This document shows positions 34,725-43,036 of a stretch of 64,000 nucleotides of DNA, one piece after another. The notes beneath the pieces were generated by a model. That model was not told where the DNA came from. It ran no database searches and worked only from the letters and a program-made list of their open reading frames with translations. Source of the DNA: UBA2357 sp002344625 (lineage in GTDB: Bacteria; Pseudomonadota; Gammaproteobacteria; Burkholderiales; Rhodocyclaceae); assembly GCA_937995335.1 (NCBI GenBank), contig CALKIH010000047.1:62001-126000 (forward strand), read 5' to 3'. The position numbers were made by a program, and so were the translations under genes. How positions within the stretch are numbered: position 1 is the stretch's first letter; each line of letters opens with the position of its first letter.

Positions 34725-36295
34725 CTTGGCAGCACCCGCTCCGCTGCCTCGTCGGCCCGATGCAAGGCGTCGCCATGGGCATCCACGAAGGCCTGAATAT
34801 GCTTGAATCCTTCGCGATCCTCTCCAAGCGGCGCGGACGCCACGAAAACCATCGACGCATCCCGCCTGCCGGCAAGCTTGTCACCTGCCAAGCGCAGTTT
34901 CACTTCCCAATCACGGGTCAATACCCGCCCGTCCACCTTGTACCAGCGGGCGATCGCAAGACGGTCATTGCGGTCGATCAAAACCACGCCCGGAATCTGC
35001 CCAATCGACGTTTCCAACGCAGGCCCGCCAAGCAGATTGACCGAGTGATCGCCTTTCGGTGCGAGATCGTTGGCCCAGGTGATCATCTCCGACCCATTGC
35101 GCTGATCCGCAAAAAGCGCGGTGTACAACAGCACCGTCGCCCCATCGTCGATGCGGGTGTACACGCCCATCGCCTCACCCCGAAAGCCCTGGTAGACCGG
35201 CTTGTACATGGCGTCGGTCGGTGGCGCCAAAACCCAGCCGACGGCAGGCGCGGGCAGCTCATAGCGCACGGCGTATGCATCGACCGGCATCTCGATGCGC
35301 GCCAGCAGCAGCGGAAACGCAAGGCTCACGGCCGCAACAGGCAGCATCGCCCACCAGCGGCTTCGAGTCTGGGCGGGGAGCACGGCCGGCACATCCGAAC
35401 GCGCGAATGCCGATTCCGGATCGGCCCAGCGCTGGCCGATCATGAACATCAGCATGATCACGACACCGAAGAACACCCAACCGTAAATCAAGTGGTCGAC
35501 ACCAGCGGCAATCTCGTTGTTCGAAAGATAACCGAGCATGACGATCATGTATGCCCGCAACCAATTGGCCACGATCGGCACTGCGATCGCGACAAGCATG
35601 AAAAGGCAGCGCTTGCGCAAGCCCGCATAACTCAGATAGGCGTAGAGCGAACCGATCATCATCGAAGCGATCAGATAGCGAATGCCGCTGCAAGCCTCGA
35701 CCACCGACCACCGGCCGTTCGGGATCACGAAGTGCAGACCCTCCTGATAGACAGGGACACCACTCAGGCGCAACGCCATGATCGTGAACTCAGCGGTGTA
35801 GTTCATCAGGGCTGGCAACAGGAAATCGCCGATCGGAATGCCGAAAAGCAGGAATGCAAGCGGGAACATGAACACCCGCGCGAGCTTCCAGCCCATTGCG
35901 GCAACGAGCCCGATCACGATCAGCAGCACCAGACCCGCATGTGCTGCCGCCGCCACCGACGCAAGTTGCCCAAGCAGCCATAGCAAACCGGCCCCCGCCG
36001 CGGGCAAGGCCATCCACGCCACAGGTTGCGGGCTCAGCCCCCCGACCCGGTCTCTTGCCCGCCAGATCAGCCATGCATAAACGGGCAATACGATCAGTCC
36101 GTGAGCGTAGGTTTCCGAGCGCCACCAGATCGCCCCGATCTCGACCGCCGTGGGCCAATACCATGCGATACACCACAGCAGAACCGCCAGTTGTACCAGT
36201 ACGACACGCCGGAAGGCAGCACCGTCCGCACGCGCAACCGGCGCGGCGCGCACCATTTGGCGCTGCTCAGCGCTTCGGTTCATGGTAATACCCAT
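34721..36295 (-). CDS. xrtA: exosortase A fused to EpsI
   Basis: A 524-residue membrane protein. Residues 1-290 have about eight spans and the exosortase catalytic residues: Cys202 in VEACSGIR, Arg247 in ANWLRAY and His268 in DHLIYGW. This transpeptidase cleaves PEP-CTERM sorting signals and is thought to attach the protein to a cell-envelope anchor. Residues from about 310 to the end form the periplasmic EpsI-type domain (GWVLAPPTDAMYKPVYQGF; VTYTALFADQR-like strand; YKVDGRVLTRDWEVKL), so the two proteins are fused as in other exosortase A loci. ATG 36295 or the ATG four codons later can be the start. No protein with a PEP-CTERM tail was found in the window. Confidence 0.88.
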   Translation of the reverse strand: MGITMNRSAEQRQMVRAAPVARADGAAFRRVVLVQLAVLLWCIAWYWPTAVEIGAIWWRSETYAHGLIVLPVYAWLIWRARDRVGGLSPQPVAWMALPAAGAGLLWLLGQLASVAAAAHAGLVLLIVIGLVAAMGWKLARVFMFPLAFLLFGIPIGDFLLPALMNYTAEFTIMALRLSGVPVYQEGLHFVIPNGRWSVVEACSGIRYLIASMMIGSLYAYLSYAGLRKRCLFMLVAIAVPIVANWLRAYMIVMLGYLSNNEIAAGVDHLIYGWVFFGVVIMLMFMIGQRWADPESAFARSDVPAVLPAQTRSRWWAMLPVAAVSLAFPLLLARIEMPVDAYAVRYELPAPAVGWVLAPPTDAMYKPVYQGFRGEAMGVYTRIDDGATVLLYTALFADQRNGSEMITWANDLAPKGDHSVNLLGGPALETSIGQIPGVVLIDRNDRLAIARWYKVDGRVLTRDWEVKLRLAGDKLAGRRDASMVFVASAPLGEDREGFKHIQAFVDAHGDALHRADEAAERVLPR

Positions 36296-36310
36296 GCTTA
36301 CCCACCCGCG

Positions 36311-37360
36311 TCAACCGAGATTGCGCACGATGTGCGGACCGATGGCATTGGCCACGCGCAGTGGCAAACGTTTCCACACCGCGATGAACAGTCGGTACTT
36401 CGGGTTCATGGGGTTGTTCTGAGGCACCTGATCGCGCTTGTAGAGACGGTATTCGTATGACAGGGGTCGGGGCTCGAAACCCCAGTTCTTCTTGAAACTC
36501 CACGGCCCTGTTCCGATCTTGCTGCGGCCGTAGTCGAAAATCCTGCAACCCCGCTCGCACGCCCGGCGCATCAACTCCCAGTACTTGAAATCGTTGGCGG
36601 CGAGATCGCGCGCGGCCAGATCATCGCCGGCATAGTAGGGCAGGACTTCATCGCGGAAATAGAAACTGAGTACGCTCGAAAGCACCTTGCCATCTGCATC
36701 GGTGACGGTGAGCACCTCGCAGTTCGGACCAAACGTCTGCTTGAGCCGTTCGAAGAATCGCCGCGGCAACGCAGGGGTGCCATGACGCAAGACATTGTCC
36801 GCATACACGGCGAAGAAACGGTCGACATCGGTATCGACATGGCTCACCAAGCCGTTCTTGATGCCTTTGCGCACCATTGCACGCTGCTTGCGCGGGATGG
36901 CCAGCATGTTGGCCTCGGCGTCCGGCAGAATCTCCTTCCGGAAGGTGACATAAAGATCCTGACGCGGCCAGTCGGGATGACGCGACTCGAGGTTGCGATA
37001 CTCGAGATGCTGTACCGAACGTGAACGTGCGAGCGCGTCTGCTTCAGACTCCAGCGCCGCGATCACTTCTGCGCCAGCCTCGGCACTCGCGGCGATACCG
37101 CCATAGACGCAAAAGGGCAAGGAAGTGAGCGCATGCCCGAACACAGCGCTCTTGACCTCAGCCAACGGCAGGACGGCCACGATCTCGCCGGCACGCTCCG
37201 CGTACAGGAACCAGGTCTTGTGTCGAAAAACCTGCTCGATGATGGCTTGCCACGCGGACAGATGAAAAAACGTCGCCTCGGGGCAAGCATGCACGAATGC
37301 ATCCCAGCGCGAAGCATCTTGCGGTGTCAGCGTTTTTACTACGAGAGCGAGACGATCCAT
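36311..37360 (-). CDS. FemAB-like protein, PEP-CTERM system-associated
   Basis: A 349-residue protein with two GNAT-like halves of the FemAB type. Marks are ATFFHLSAWQAIIEQVFRH, IPRKQRAMVRKGIKNGL, LSSVLSFYFRDEVLPYYAG and FDYGRSKIGTGPWSFKKNWGFEP. The FGRSK/SFKKNWGF stretch is typical of the PEP-CTERM-locus FemAB subfamily. FemAB proteins add amino acids from aminoacyl-tRNA to lipid-linked precursors, so this one may attach an amino acid to the EPS precursor. It lies between the deacetylase and xrtA with gaps of 15-18 bp. Confidence 0.85.
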   Translation of the reverse strand: MDRLALVVKTLTPQDASRWDAFVHACPEATFFHLSAWQAIIEQVFRHKTWFLYAERAGEIVAVLPLAEVKSAVFGHALTSLPFCVYGGIAASAEAGAEVIAALESEADALARSRSVQHLEYRNLESRHPDWPRQDLYVTFRKEILPDAEANMLAIPRKQRAMVRKGIKNGLVSHVDTDVDRFFAVYADNVLRHGTPALPRRFFERLKQTFGPNCEVLTVTDADGKVLSSVLSFYFRDEVLPYYAGDDLAARDLAANDFKYWELMRRACERGCRIFDYGRSKIGTGPWSFKKNWGFEPRPLSYEYRLYKRDQVPQNNPMNPKYRLFIAVWKRLPLRVANAIGPHIVRNLG

Positions 37361-37378
37361 GATGGCTGTTCGGCTCGT

Positions 37379-38218
37379 TCAGGCCGCATCGCGAAACACA
37401 TGATCGGCCCGCCCCCACTTGAAGTCGGCAAGCAGGCGACGTAAGCGATGCTCCGTGCGGTCGAGATTGACGTAATGGCGGAACTTGGCCTTTGCAGCGG
37501 CCTGGCGGACACGCGGTTGATCCGGATCGACTTCCCACGGATGGAAGTAGAAGATCGCCGGACGTTTGTCATCGCGATTGACCTTTTCGATCTGCCAGCG
37601 GGAAACGCCATAAGGCAGCAGACGAAAATAGCCGCCCCCGCCCGCAGGCCAGTTGCGCCCCATCCATCGCATCGTGGTGACCGGAATTTCCATCAATCCA
37701 TTGTTCAAGCGGTAGGCGAATCGCGGCGCATCAGGCATGCCATAGTGGTCATGCTTGACCGGGTAGATGCTCGAGCTGTACTCGTAACCCGCTTCGACGA
37801 GGCAGTCATGCGCCCATAAATTGCCGGCACCGATGGAGAAACTGGGCGCGCGATAGCCGGTCACGCGCTGTCCGGACAGGTCCTCGAGAATCTTTTTGGC
37901 GCGGCTCACATCATCACGAAAGCTCACCGGCGTCTGGGCACTGGCCCGCTCATGCCCATACCCGTGGCTTGCGAGTTCATGCCCCGCGCCGGTGATTCGA
38001 CCGATCAACGCAGGGTAGCGGTCGGCGATCCATCCAAGCGTGAAGAACGTCGCCTTGGCACCATGCTCTTCGAGCAGCGACAGGATGAGATCCACATTCC
38101 GCTCCACGCGGCACGGGACCTGGTCCCATTCCGTGCGAGGAAAATAATCGGCGAGCGCCGAAACCTGGAAATAGTCTTCGACGTCGATCGTCAATGCATT
38201 GGTGATGGGTGCTTTCAT
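37379..38218 (-). CDS. polysaccharide deacetylase, PEP-CTERM locus subfamily
   Basis: A 279-residue NodB-type deacetylase. The start at 38218 (MKAPITNALTIDVEDYFQV) puts the catalytic TIDVEDYF motif at the very N-terminus, as in the PEP-CTERM subfamily. ATFFTLGWIADRYP, HELASHGYGHE (zinc-binding HxxxH), APSFSIG and FYFHPWEVDPDQPR follow. There is no signal peptide, so it probably deacetylates a cytoplasmic lipid- or nucleotide-linked sugar such as a ManNAc/GlcNAc residue. The upstream gene makes UDP-ManNAc, which fits. Confidence 0.85.
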   Translation of the reverse strand: MKAPITNALTIDVEDYFQVSALADYFPRTEWDQVPCRVERNVDLILSLLEEHGAKATFFTLGWIADRYPALIGRITGAGHELASHGYGHERASAQTPVSFRDDVSRAKKILEDLSGQRVTGYRAPSFSIGAGNLWAHDCLVEAGYEYSSSIYPVKHDHYGMPDAPRFAYRLNNGLMEIPVTTMRWMGRNWPAGGGGYFRLLPYGVSRWQIEKVNRDDKRPAIFYFHPWEVDPDQPRVRQAAAKAKFRHYVNLDRTEHRLRRLLADFKWGRADHVFRDAA

Positions 38219-38285
38219 AAATAAAACTTTCCAGGCGGGGTGAGCCACACACGTGCCGAATGTGCGCGCCACAGTGATTTCCAAC

Positions 38286-39452
38286 TCAGGTATCGGTACT
38301 CTGCTCGGCCTTTTCCAGCCAGCCGAACAAATGAGCGGCTATTCTTTCGGCGGCCCTGCCATCCCAGTACTCGGGAACGCGGCCACGCTTTCCCCCATCC
38401 GCCAGCACCGCGTTCGCTGCGGCGATCAGTGCATCGGGGTCGGTGCCGACGAGGGTATTCGTCCCTTGGTCGACCGTGATCGGCCGTTCGGTGTTTTCAC
38501 GGATCGTCAGGCAAGGCACGCCCAAGGCCGTAGTTTCCTCCTGAATGCCGCCCGAATCTGTGAGAACCATCACGGCACCGGACATCAGCCCGAGCATCTG
38601 AAGGTAGCCCTGCGGCGGAAGAATGACAAAGCCAGGGTTCTCGAGGCGGTCCAGCAAACCATACTGTACAAGGCTGTTGCGCGTACGTGGATGAAGCGCA
38701 ATCACCAACGGCAGCTTGCGGCTGATCTCCGCGAGCGCGCCGAGGATAGCGGCAAGCTTGAGCGGATCATCCACATTCGAAGGCCGATGGAGCGTGACCA
38801 CGCCATAGCCATCGGCAATCCTCGAAGAATCGATGCCTGCCGACGACAGGATCTCGGCCACGGCAACCGCCTTGGGCAGATTCGCCAACAGGCTGTCGAT
38901 CATCACGTTGCCAACGAACTCAACCCGCTCCGCCCGAATCCCTTCCCGTTCCAGATTCGCAAGTGCGCTGCGCTCCGTCGTATACAGGACATCCGAAATC
39001 TGGTCGGTGAGAATGCGATTGATCTCTTCGGGCATCCGGCGATCATTGCTGCGCAGGCCGGCCTCTACGTGTACGACCGGAACATGTCGCTTCACCGCAA
39101 CCAGCGCGCAGGCAATGGTCGAATTGACATCGCCGACCACCACTACCGCACGAGCACCATGCGCATCGATAACCGGTTCGAAACGCTTCATGACTTCCGC
39201 CGTCTGAACCGCATGGCTCGCCGAACCGACCTCGAGATTGACGTCGGGCCGCGGCAACGCGAGATCGGCGAACAACTGGTCGTTCATCGCCGCATCATAA
39301 TGCTGGCCGGTATGGACGAGCAGCGTTCTGAGAGCGGGTTCATGATTCGCAAACGCCCTGATGATCGGCGCCATCTTCATGTAGTTGGGGCGGGCACCCA
39401 CGATGCAGATCACCGGAGCGTCAGTGTGATTCTTATTGCTCACTGGCTTCAT
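38286..39452 (-). CDS. wecB: UDP-N-acetylglucosamine 2-epimerase (non-hydrolysing)
   Basis: A 388-residue enzyme that interconverts UDP-GlcNAc and UDP-ManNAc in the cytoplasm. VICIVGARPNYMKMAPIIRAF is the N-terminal UDP-binding motif. LVHTGQHYDAAMNDQLF, VVGDVNSTIACALVA, HVEAGLRSNDRRMPEEINR and LTDSGGIQEETTALGVPCLTIRENTERP are all present with the catalytic acidic and His residues. The start at 39452 overlaps the ATPase stop by 20 bp. It supplies an amino-sugar donor to the EPS pathway. Confidence 0.9.
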   Translation of the reverse strand: MKPVSNKNHTDAPVICIVGARPNYMKMAPIIRAFANHEPALRTLLVHTGQHYDAAMNDQLFADLALPRPDVNLEVGSASHAVQTAEVMKRFEPVIDAHGARAVVVVGDVNSTIACALVAVKRHVPVVHVEAGLRSNDRRMPEEINRILTDQISDVLYTTERSALANLEREGIRAERVEFVGNVMIDSLLANLPKAVAVAEILSSAGIDSSRIADGYGVVTLHRPSNVDDPLKLAAILGALAEISRKLPLVIALHPRTRNSLVQYGLLDRLENPGFVILPPQGYLQMLGLMSGAVMVLTDSGGIQEETTALGVPCLTIRENTERPITVDQGTNTLVGTDPDALIAAANAVLADGGKRGRVPEYWDGRAAERIAAHLFGWLEKAEQSTDT

Positions 39453-40509
39453 CCTTGTGCGACGGTTCGACCCGAACCGCCTGGAGCAACTGATTGAGTG
39501 CGTTGAGCGTTGCGGACATCGACTGCTCAAGACCGGCCAGCCGTGCCTCGAAGCGCCGGACATCGAAATTGGACGACAGTGCGGCAACCTCGTCGGCGAC
39601 CGAACCGGCGATCCTCAGCCGTTGCGCATCGATCCGCCCCCCTTCGGCTTCCGGACCGCACAAGGAATCGGCGGCCGACCTGCGCGCGCCCGCCGGATCG
39701 AATTCCTCTCTGAGTTCCTCGATCACACTTTCGACGTCGGTACGATCGACCGTGTGCCGTTCGCCCAAGAACGCGGCCAGCAGCAGCCGGTCGCACAGGC
39801 TGTTGATACGCCTCGGGATTCCCCCCGTATAGCCGTAAATCGCGACGAAACTATCGTCGGAGAAGTGGGGAGCGCCGTTCCACCCGACATGACCGAGACG
39901 GTGCTCGACATAGGCACGCGTCTCCGCTGCATCCATCGGCCCGAGATGGTACGAAGCGATGACCCGTTGCCGCAGTTGCTGCATGTGCGGACTTTGCATG
40001 ATGTCGCGAAACTCGGGCTGGCCAACCAGGAAGCTCTGCAACAGTGCGTGGTCCTCGAGCTGGAAGTTCGATAGCATGCGCAGCTCTTCGACCGCCCCCT
40101 GCGACAGATTCTGGGCCTCATCCACGATCAGCAAGGCACGCTTGCCGGCCGCCGCCAGCGATACGAAAAAGGTCTCGAGAGCCAGCAGCAGGCCCGCCTT
40201 GTCAAGCCCCCGGGACGGCACTGCAAAAGCCGAGGCGACCATTCTCAAAATGTCATTCTGGTCAACCTGGGTACTGACCAGATTCCCGGCCACGACCTTG
40301 TCCGGATCGAGATGTTCCAGCAGGCTGCGCAGCAACGTCGTCTTGCCCGCACCGATTTCGCCCGTGACGACAATGAACCCCTCATTCTGATGCAATCCGT
40401 ACTCGAGGTACGCCATCGCCCGGCGATGGCCTCTGCTGCCGAAATAAAACGCAGGATCAGGATTGAGCTGGAATGGCTTGCCAGTGAACTTGAAATACGC
40501 TTCGTACAT
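39433..40509 (-). CDS. PEP-CTERM locus secretion ATPase (ExeA-like AAA)
   Basis: A 358-residue AAA-type ATPase. MYEAYFKFTGKPFQLNPDPAFYFGSRGHRRAMAYLEYGLHQNEGFIVVTGEIGAGKTT contains the Walker A loop at about 45-52; ALLIVDEAQNLS is the Walker B. The family resembles ExeA/GspA ATPases and is a constant partner of exosortase A loci, perhaps energising export or assembly. The C-terminal 90 residues are helical and may form a coiled coil (FEARLAGLEQSMSATLNALNQLL). It lies 11 bp after the barrel protein. Confidence 0.87.
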   Translation of the reverse strand: MYEAYFKFTGKPFQLNPDPAFYFGSRGHRRAMAYLEYGLHQNEGFIVVTGEIGAGKTTLLRSLLEHLDPDKVVAGNLVSTQVDQNDILRMVASAFAVPSRGLDKAGLLLALETFFVSLAAAGKRALLIVDEAQNLSQGAVEELRMLSNFQLEDHALLQSFLVGQPEFRDIMQSPHMQQLRQRVIASYHLGPMDAAETRAYVEHRLGHVGWNGAPHFSDDSFVAIYGYTGGIPRRINSLCDRLLLAAFLGERHTVDRTDVESVIEELREEFDPAGARRSAADSLCGPEAEGGRIDAQRLRIAGSVADEVAALSSNFDVRRFEARLAGLEQSMSATLNALNQLLQAVRVEPSHKDEASEQ

Positions 40510-40520
40510 TTAATGCCTGG

Positions 40521-42017
40521 TCAAAACCGGATGCCAAGATTGGCAGTCACGGCATTTTCGGTAAAGTCCGCACCATCACCGGTGCCCTCGGCTCGCTGAT
40601 AGCGATAGGTGATTCCACCACTCACGCTCGGCCCCAGCCGGGTCCTTATACCCACCGATAGCTGCGTGCGATCAGTCTCGGATTCATTGAGTCCGGTCCC
40701 TTCACTCTCGGAGTATCGGAGACTCACATTACCGGACGACTGCGGCGTCAAGCGATGTGCCACCGAGGCGGTAACGGAGTGATCGATTACGTTATCGTAG
40801 GCGGCGAAGTCGTCCTGCGTGTCCACCGGCAGCGCTGCCCCTAGCCGACCCCGTTCGCTGCGTTCCAAGTCCAATCTGAAAACACTTCTGCGCCCAACCA
40901 GTGAAAAACCTCCACGAATCGATTCGTCGAGGTAGTAGCTGTTACTGACAAACCGGAATGCATTGTTGCCCTGCTCCTCAAGCAATCTGCGAGCCTCACT
41001 GGCACGCTGGACTGGGTCGCTTATGCTTCCAAGTGCGTCGTAGAACTGGCGGAAAAGCAATTCATCCCCGGCACCGGGTCGCTCATTGGTGGATGACGAC
41101 ACATCGCGCGACGCGGTCAGACTCCAGGATGATCGGGCCTGCCGATGATTAAAGTCGAAATTGTAACCCGTCCCAAAAAAACGATCTTCCACCAAGGCCG
41201 CCACGTTGGTTCGCTGAGATACAGTCCACTCGGCACCCGCAGATTTGATCGTATACCGCTCACGGCCAAGACCGAAGTCGTTGGATTCGCGACCTGCACC
41301 CACGCTCAAACGTACGTGCTGGGCGGGGCTGTAATACACCACGCCTTCGTATCTTTCCCGCATAACGTCAGCGCGAGCCGTATTCGAATAGCTTGCATCT
41401 TCACGCTGATACTCAAGTCCCCACCCAAACCGACCGAAAGCCTGCTCGTCACGCAGACGCCCGTCAAGATTCCCAACCTTCCGGCTCTCGATGTCGCCCG
41501 AACCGTTGAACCAGGTGTGCCGATAAGACAGCAAGCCTTCCGACGTTCCGAACGGCCGGAATTCAAGTCGCGGTCCAAGCGAGAAAGTTCGAGTCTCGTT
41601 ATCCTTGTTCGCATCAAGTATGTCGTTGGTACCACGCCCTCTCAATGCCGAGCCATTGTTGCGCGAAATCCGCGCATCCGCGTCGAGGAACAGCAGATCT
41701 GTAAGCGCCTCGAATTCGCCCCGTCCGGATAGCGCCAGGAAAGTCGTGTTTCGATCCGAATCGCGCGCGTACGAGAGACTCCTGAGATTCGCGTTGAGGA
41801 AGCCGTCAAGTCGCCCGCTCTCACGGCGCATGGTTACTCCAGGTGATATCTCCGTGACCCAGTCGCTGCCGCCTAGCTCGCTCGCATCAACGTTGTCGGT
41901 ATACGTCAGTCGCCCCAGCAAAGTGGGCTGAATGGTCGTAGTCTGCGCAACTCCACTACCAACCGTACACATCAATAACGCGAACACGGGCAGTTTGCTG
42001 CCCGTGTTGGTGCGCAC
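40521..42017 (-). CDS. outer-membrane beta-barrel protein, PEP-CTERM system-associated
   Basis: A protein of about 498 residues with alternating-polarity strands across its whole length (LLGRLTYTDNVDASELGG, AEWTVSQRTNVAALVEDRFFGTGYNF) and a terminal aromatic strand ending in LGIRF, as in outer-membrane barrels. It fits the uncharacterised PEP-CTERM-associated family found in exosortase A loci. The start is uncertain. GTG 42017 lies 20 bp after the kinase stop and gives a good signal peptide (LPVFALLMCTVGSGVAQ); ATGs at 42071 or 42101 would overlap the kinase gene. It could be the outer-membrane conduit for the polymer. Confidence 0.72.
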   Translation of the reverse strand: MRTNTGSKLPVFALLMCTVGSGVAQTTTIQPTLLGRLTYTDNVDASELGGSDWVTEISPGVTMRRESGRLDGFLNANLRSLSYARDSDRNTTFLALSGRGEFEALTDLLFLDADARISRNNGSALRGRGTNDILDANKDNETRTFSLGPRLEFRPFGTSEGLLSYRHTWFNGSGDIESRKVGNLDGRLRDEQAFGRFGWGLEYQREDASYSNTARADVMRERYEGVVYYSPAQHVRLSVGAGRESNDFGLGRERYTIKSAGAEWTVSQRTNVAALVEDRFFGTGYNFDFNHRQARSSWSLTASRDVSSSTNERPGAGDELLFRQFYDALGSISDPVQRASEARRLLEEQGNNAFRFVSNSYYLDESIRGGFSLVGRRSVFRLDLERSERGRLGAALPVDTQDDFAAYDNVIDHSVTASVAHRLTPQSSGNVSLRYSESEGTGLNESETDRTQLSVGIRTRLGPSVSGGITYRYQRAEGTGDGADFTENAVTANLGIRF

Positions 42018-42036
42018 GACCGCCGAACGATGCGCG

Positions 42037-43023
42037 TCAGGTCGCTGCTTCTGCCCGAGTATCCGAACCATATCCATACCCGTATCCATAGCCATACCCA
42101 TAGAGGTTATTACCCCCGCCCCCGCTGGATTTGTTGAGAACCATCATCTTGACAGGGCACGCCTCGATCGTTGCAAGCGCCTGCTTGACCACACTATGCG
42201 TAGTCCTGTCCGCCTCGACCACCATGACGATCTGCCCCATGTGGGTCGCAAGCACGCGCGCCTCGGTCGTGGCCAGCAGCGGAGGCGAATCAAATATGAT
42301 GATGCGATCGGGGTATCTGTTCGCCAACTCCTCTAGCATTCGCGCCATCGCCTCGGAAGCGATCAGTTCGGTGGCGCGCGGATGAGGCATGCCCGCAGGC
42401 AGGATCGCGAGTTTTTCGACGTTTGTCCTCGCCATCACATCCGCGAGGTCGGGAACATCCCCCACGAGCACATCCATCAAGCCTTTCTCTGGCTGAAGCC
42501 CCAGGCGCGCGAGAACAGACGGTTTGGAGAAGTCTGCATCCACCAGCAACACCGTGAAATCCAGCTCCATTGCCATGCTGACAGCAAGATTGATCGCCGA
42601 GAAGGACTTGCCCTCTCCCGGCAAGGAGCTCGTGATCATGATCAGGTTCGCATTTTCGACCGGTGCCGCGCCTCCACCTTTGGCATTGCGAATCAACGGA
42701 CGCTTGATGACGCGAAACTGCTCGGCAAGCGTAGACTTGGGCTTGTCGGGGGTCACCATTCCCATCTTCGCCAAGCGCTCCAGATCGATCTCGAGATGTT
42801 TGGCCGTCCTGACGGCCACAGGCGGCGCCTGTTGGACCGAATCCGCCGACCCCTGGCGCACCGCTGCGGCCCCCTTTGCCGAGGTCGTAACGGGCACACT
42901 CGGTGCCTGCGCCGAGCGCTGAACCGAACCCGCACGCTCGGTGGCGATCTCTTCTGGATTCGACGACTGGTCGGCTTGCTTGAGCTGATCAAGCCGTTGA
43001 ACTGCCTTTTCTATTAAACTCAT
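42037..43023 (-). CDS. exopolysaccharide tyrosine autokinase (BY-kinase), PEP-CTERM locus
   Basis: A 328-residue cytoplasmic BY-kinase that partners the chain-length protein. Walker A is SSLPGEGKSF (about 132-141), Walker A' VLLVDADFSKP (158-168), and Walker B IIIFDSPPLL (241-250). The C-terminal tail has six Tyr residues alternating with Gly (308-318), the expected autophosphorylation cluster. The N-terminal 100 residues are low-complexity and probably flexible. Phosphorylation cycles of such kinases control polymer length. Start ATG 43023 lies 13 bp after the Wzz stop. Confidence 0.88.
   Translation of the reverse strand: MSLIEKAVQRLDQLKQADQSSNPEEIATERAGSVQRSAQAPSVPVTTSAKGAAAVRQGSADSVQQAPPVAVRTAKHLEIDLERLAKMGMVTPDKPKSTLAEQFRVIKRPLIRNAKGGGAAPVENANLIMITSSLPGEGKSFSAINLAVSMAMELDFTVLLVDADFSKPSVLARLGLQPEKGLMDVLVGDVPDLADVMARTNVEKLAILPAGMPHPRATELIASEAMARMLEELANRYPDRIIIFDSPPLLATTEARVLATHMGQIVMVVEADRTTHSVVKQALATIEACPVKMMVLNKSSGGGGNNLYGYGYGYGYGYGSDTRAEAAT
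42069..42104 (-). repeat. short hexamer repeat coding the Tyr-Gly tail
   Basis: Near the 3' end of the kinase gene, repeats of TATGGN/TACGGN-type hexamers encode alternating Tyr-Gly. Slippage in steps of six bases could change the number of phosphorylatable tyrosines while keeping the frame. Confidence 0.6.
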
Positions 43024-43036
43024 GTCGATGGTTCCA

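Noticed and set aside
34760..35983. A 407-codon plus-strand open frame inside the exosortase gene
   Set aside because: The opposite strand encodes exosortase A with its catalytic residues; the antisense product is a His/Arg/Gln-rich sequence with no family.
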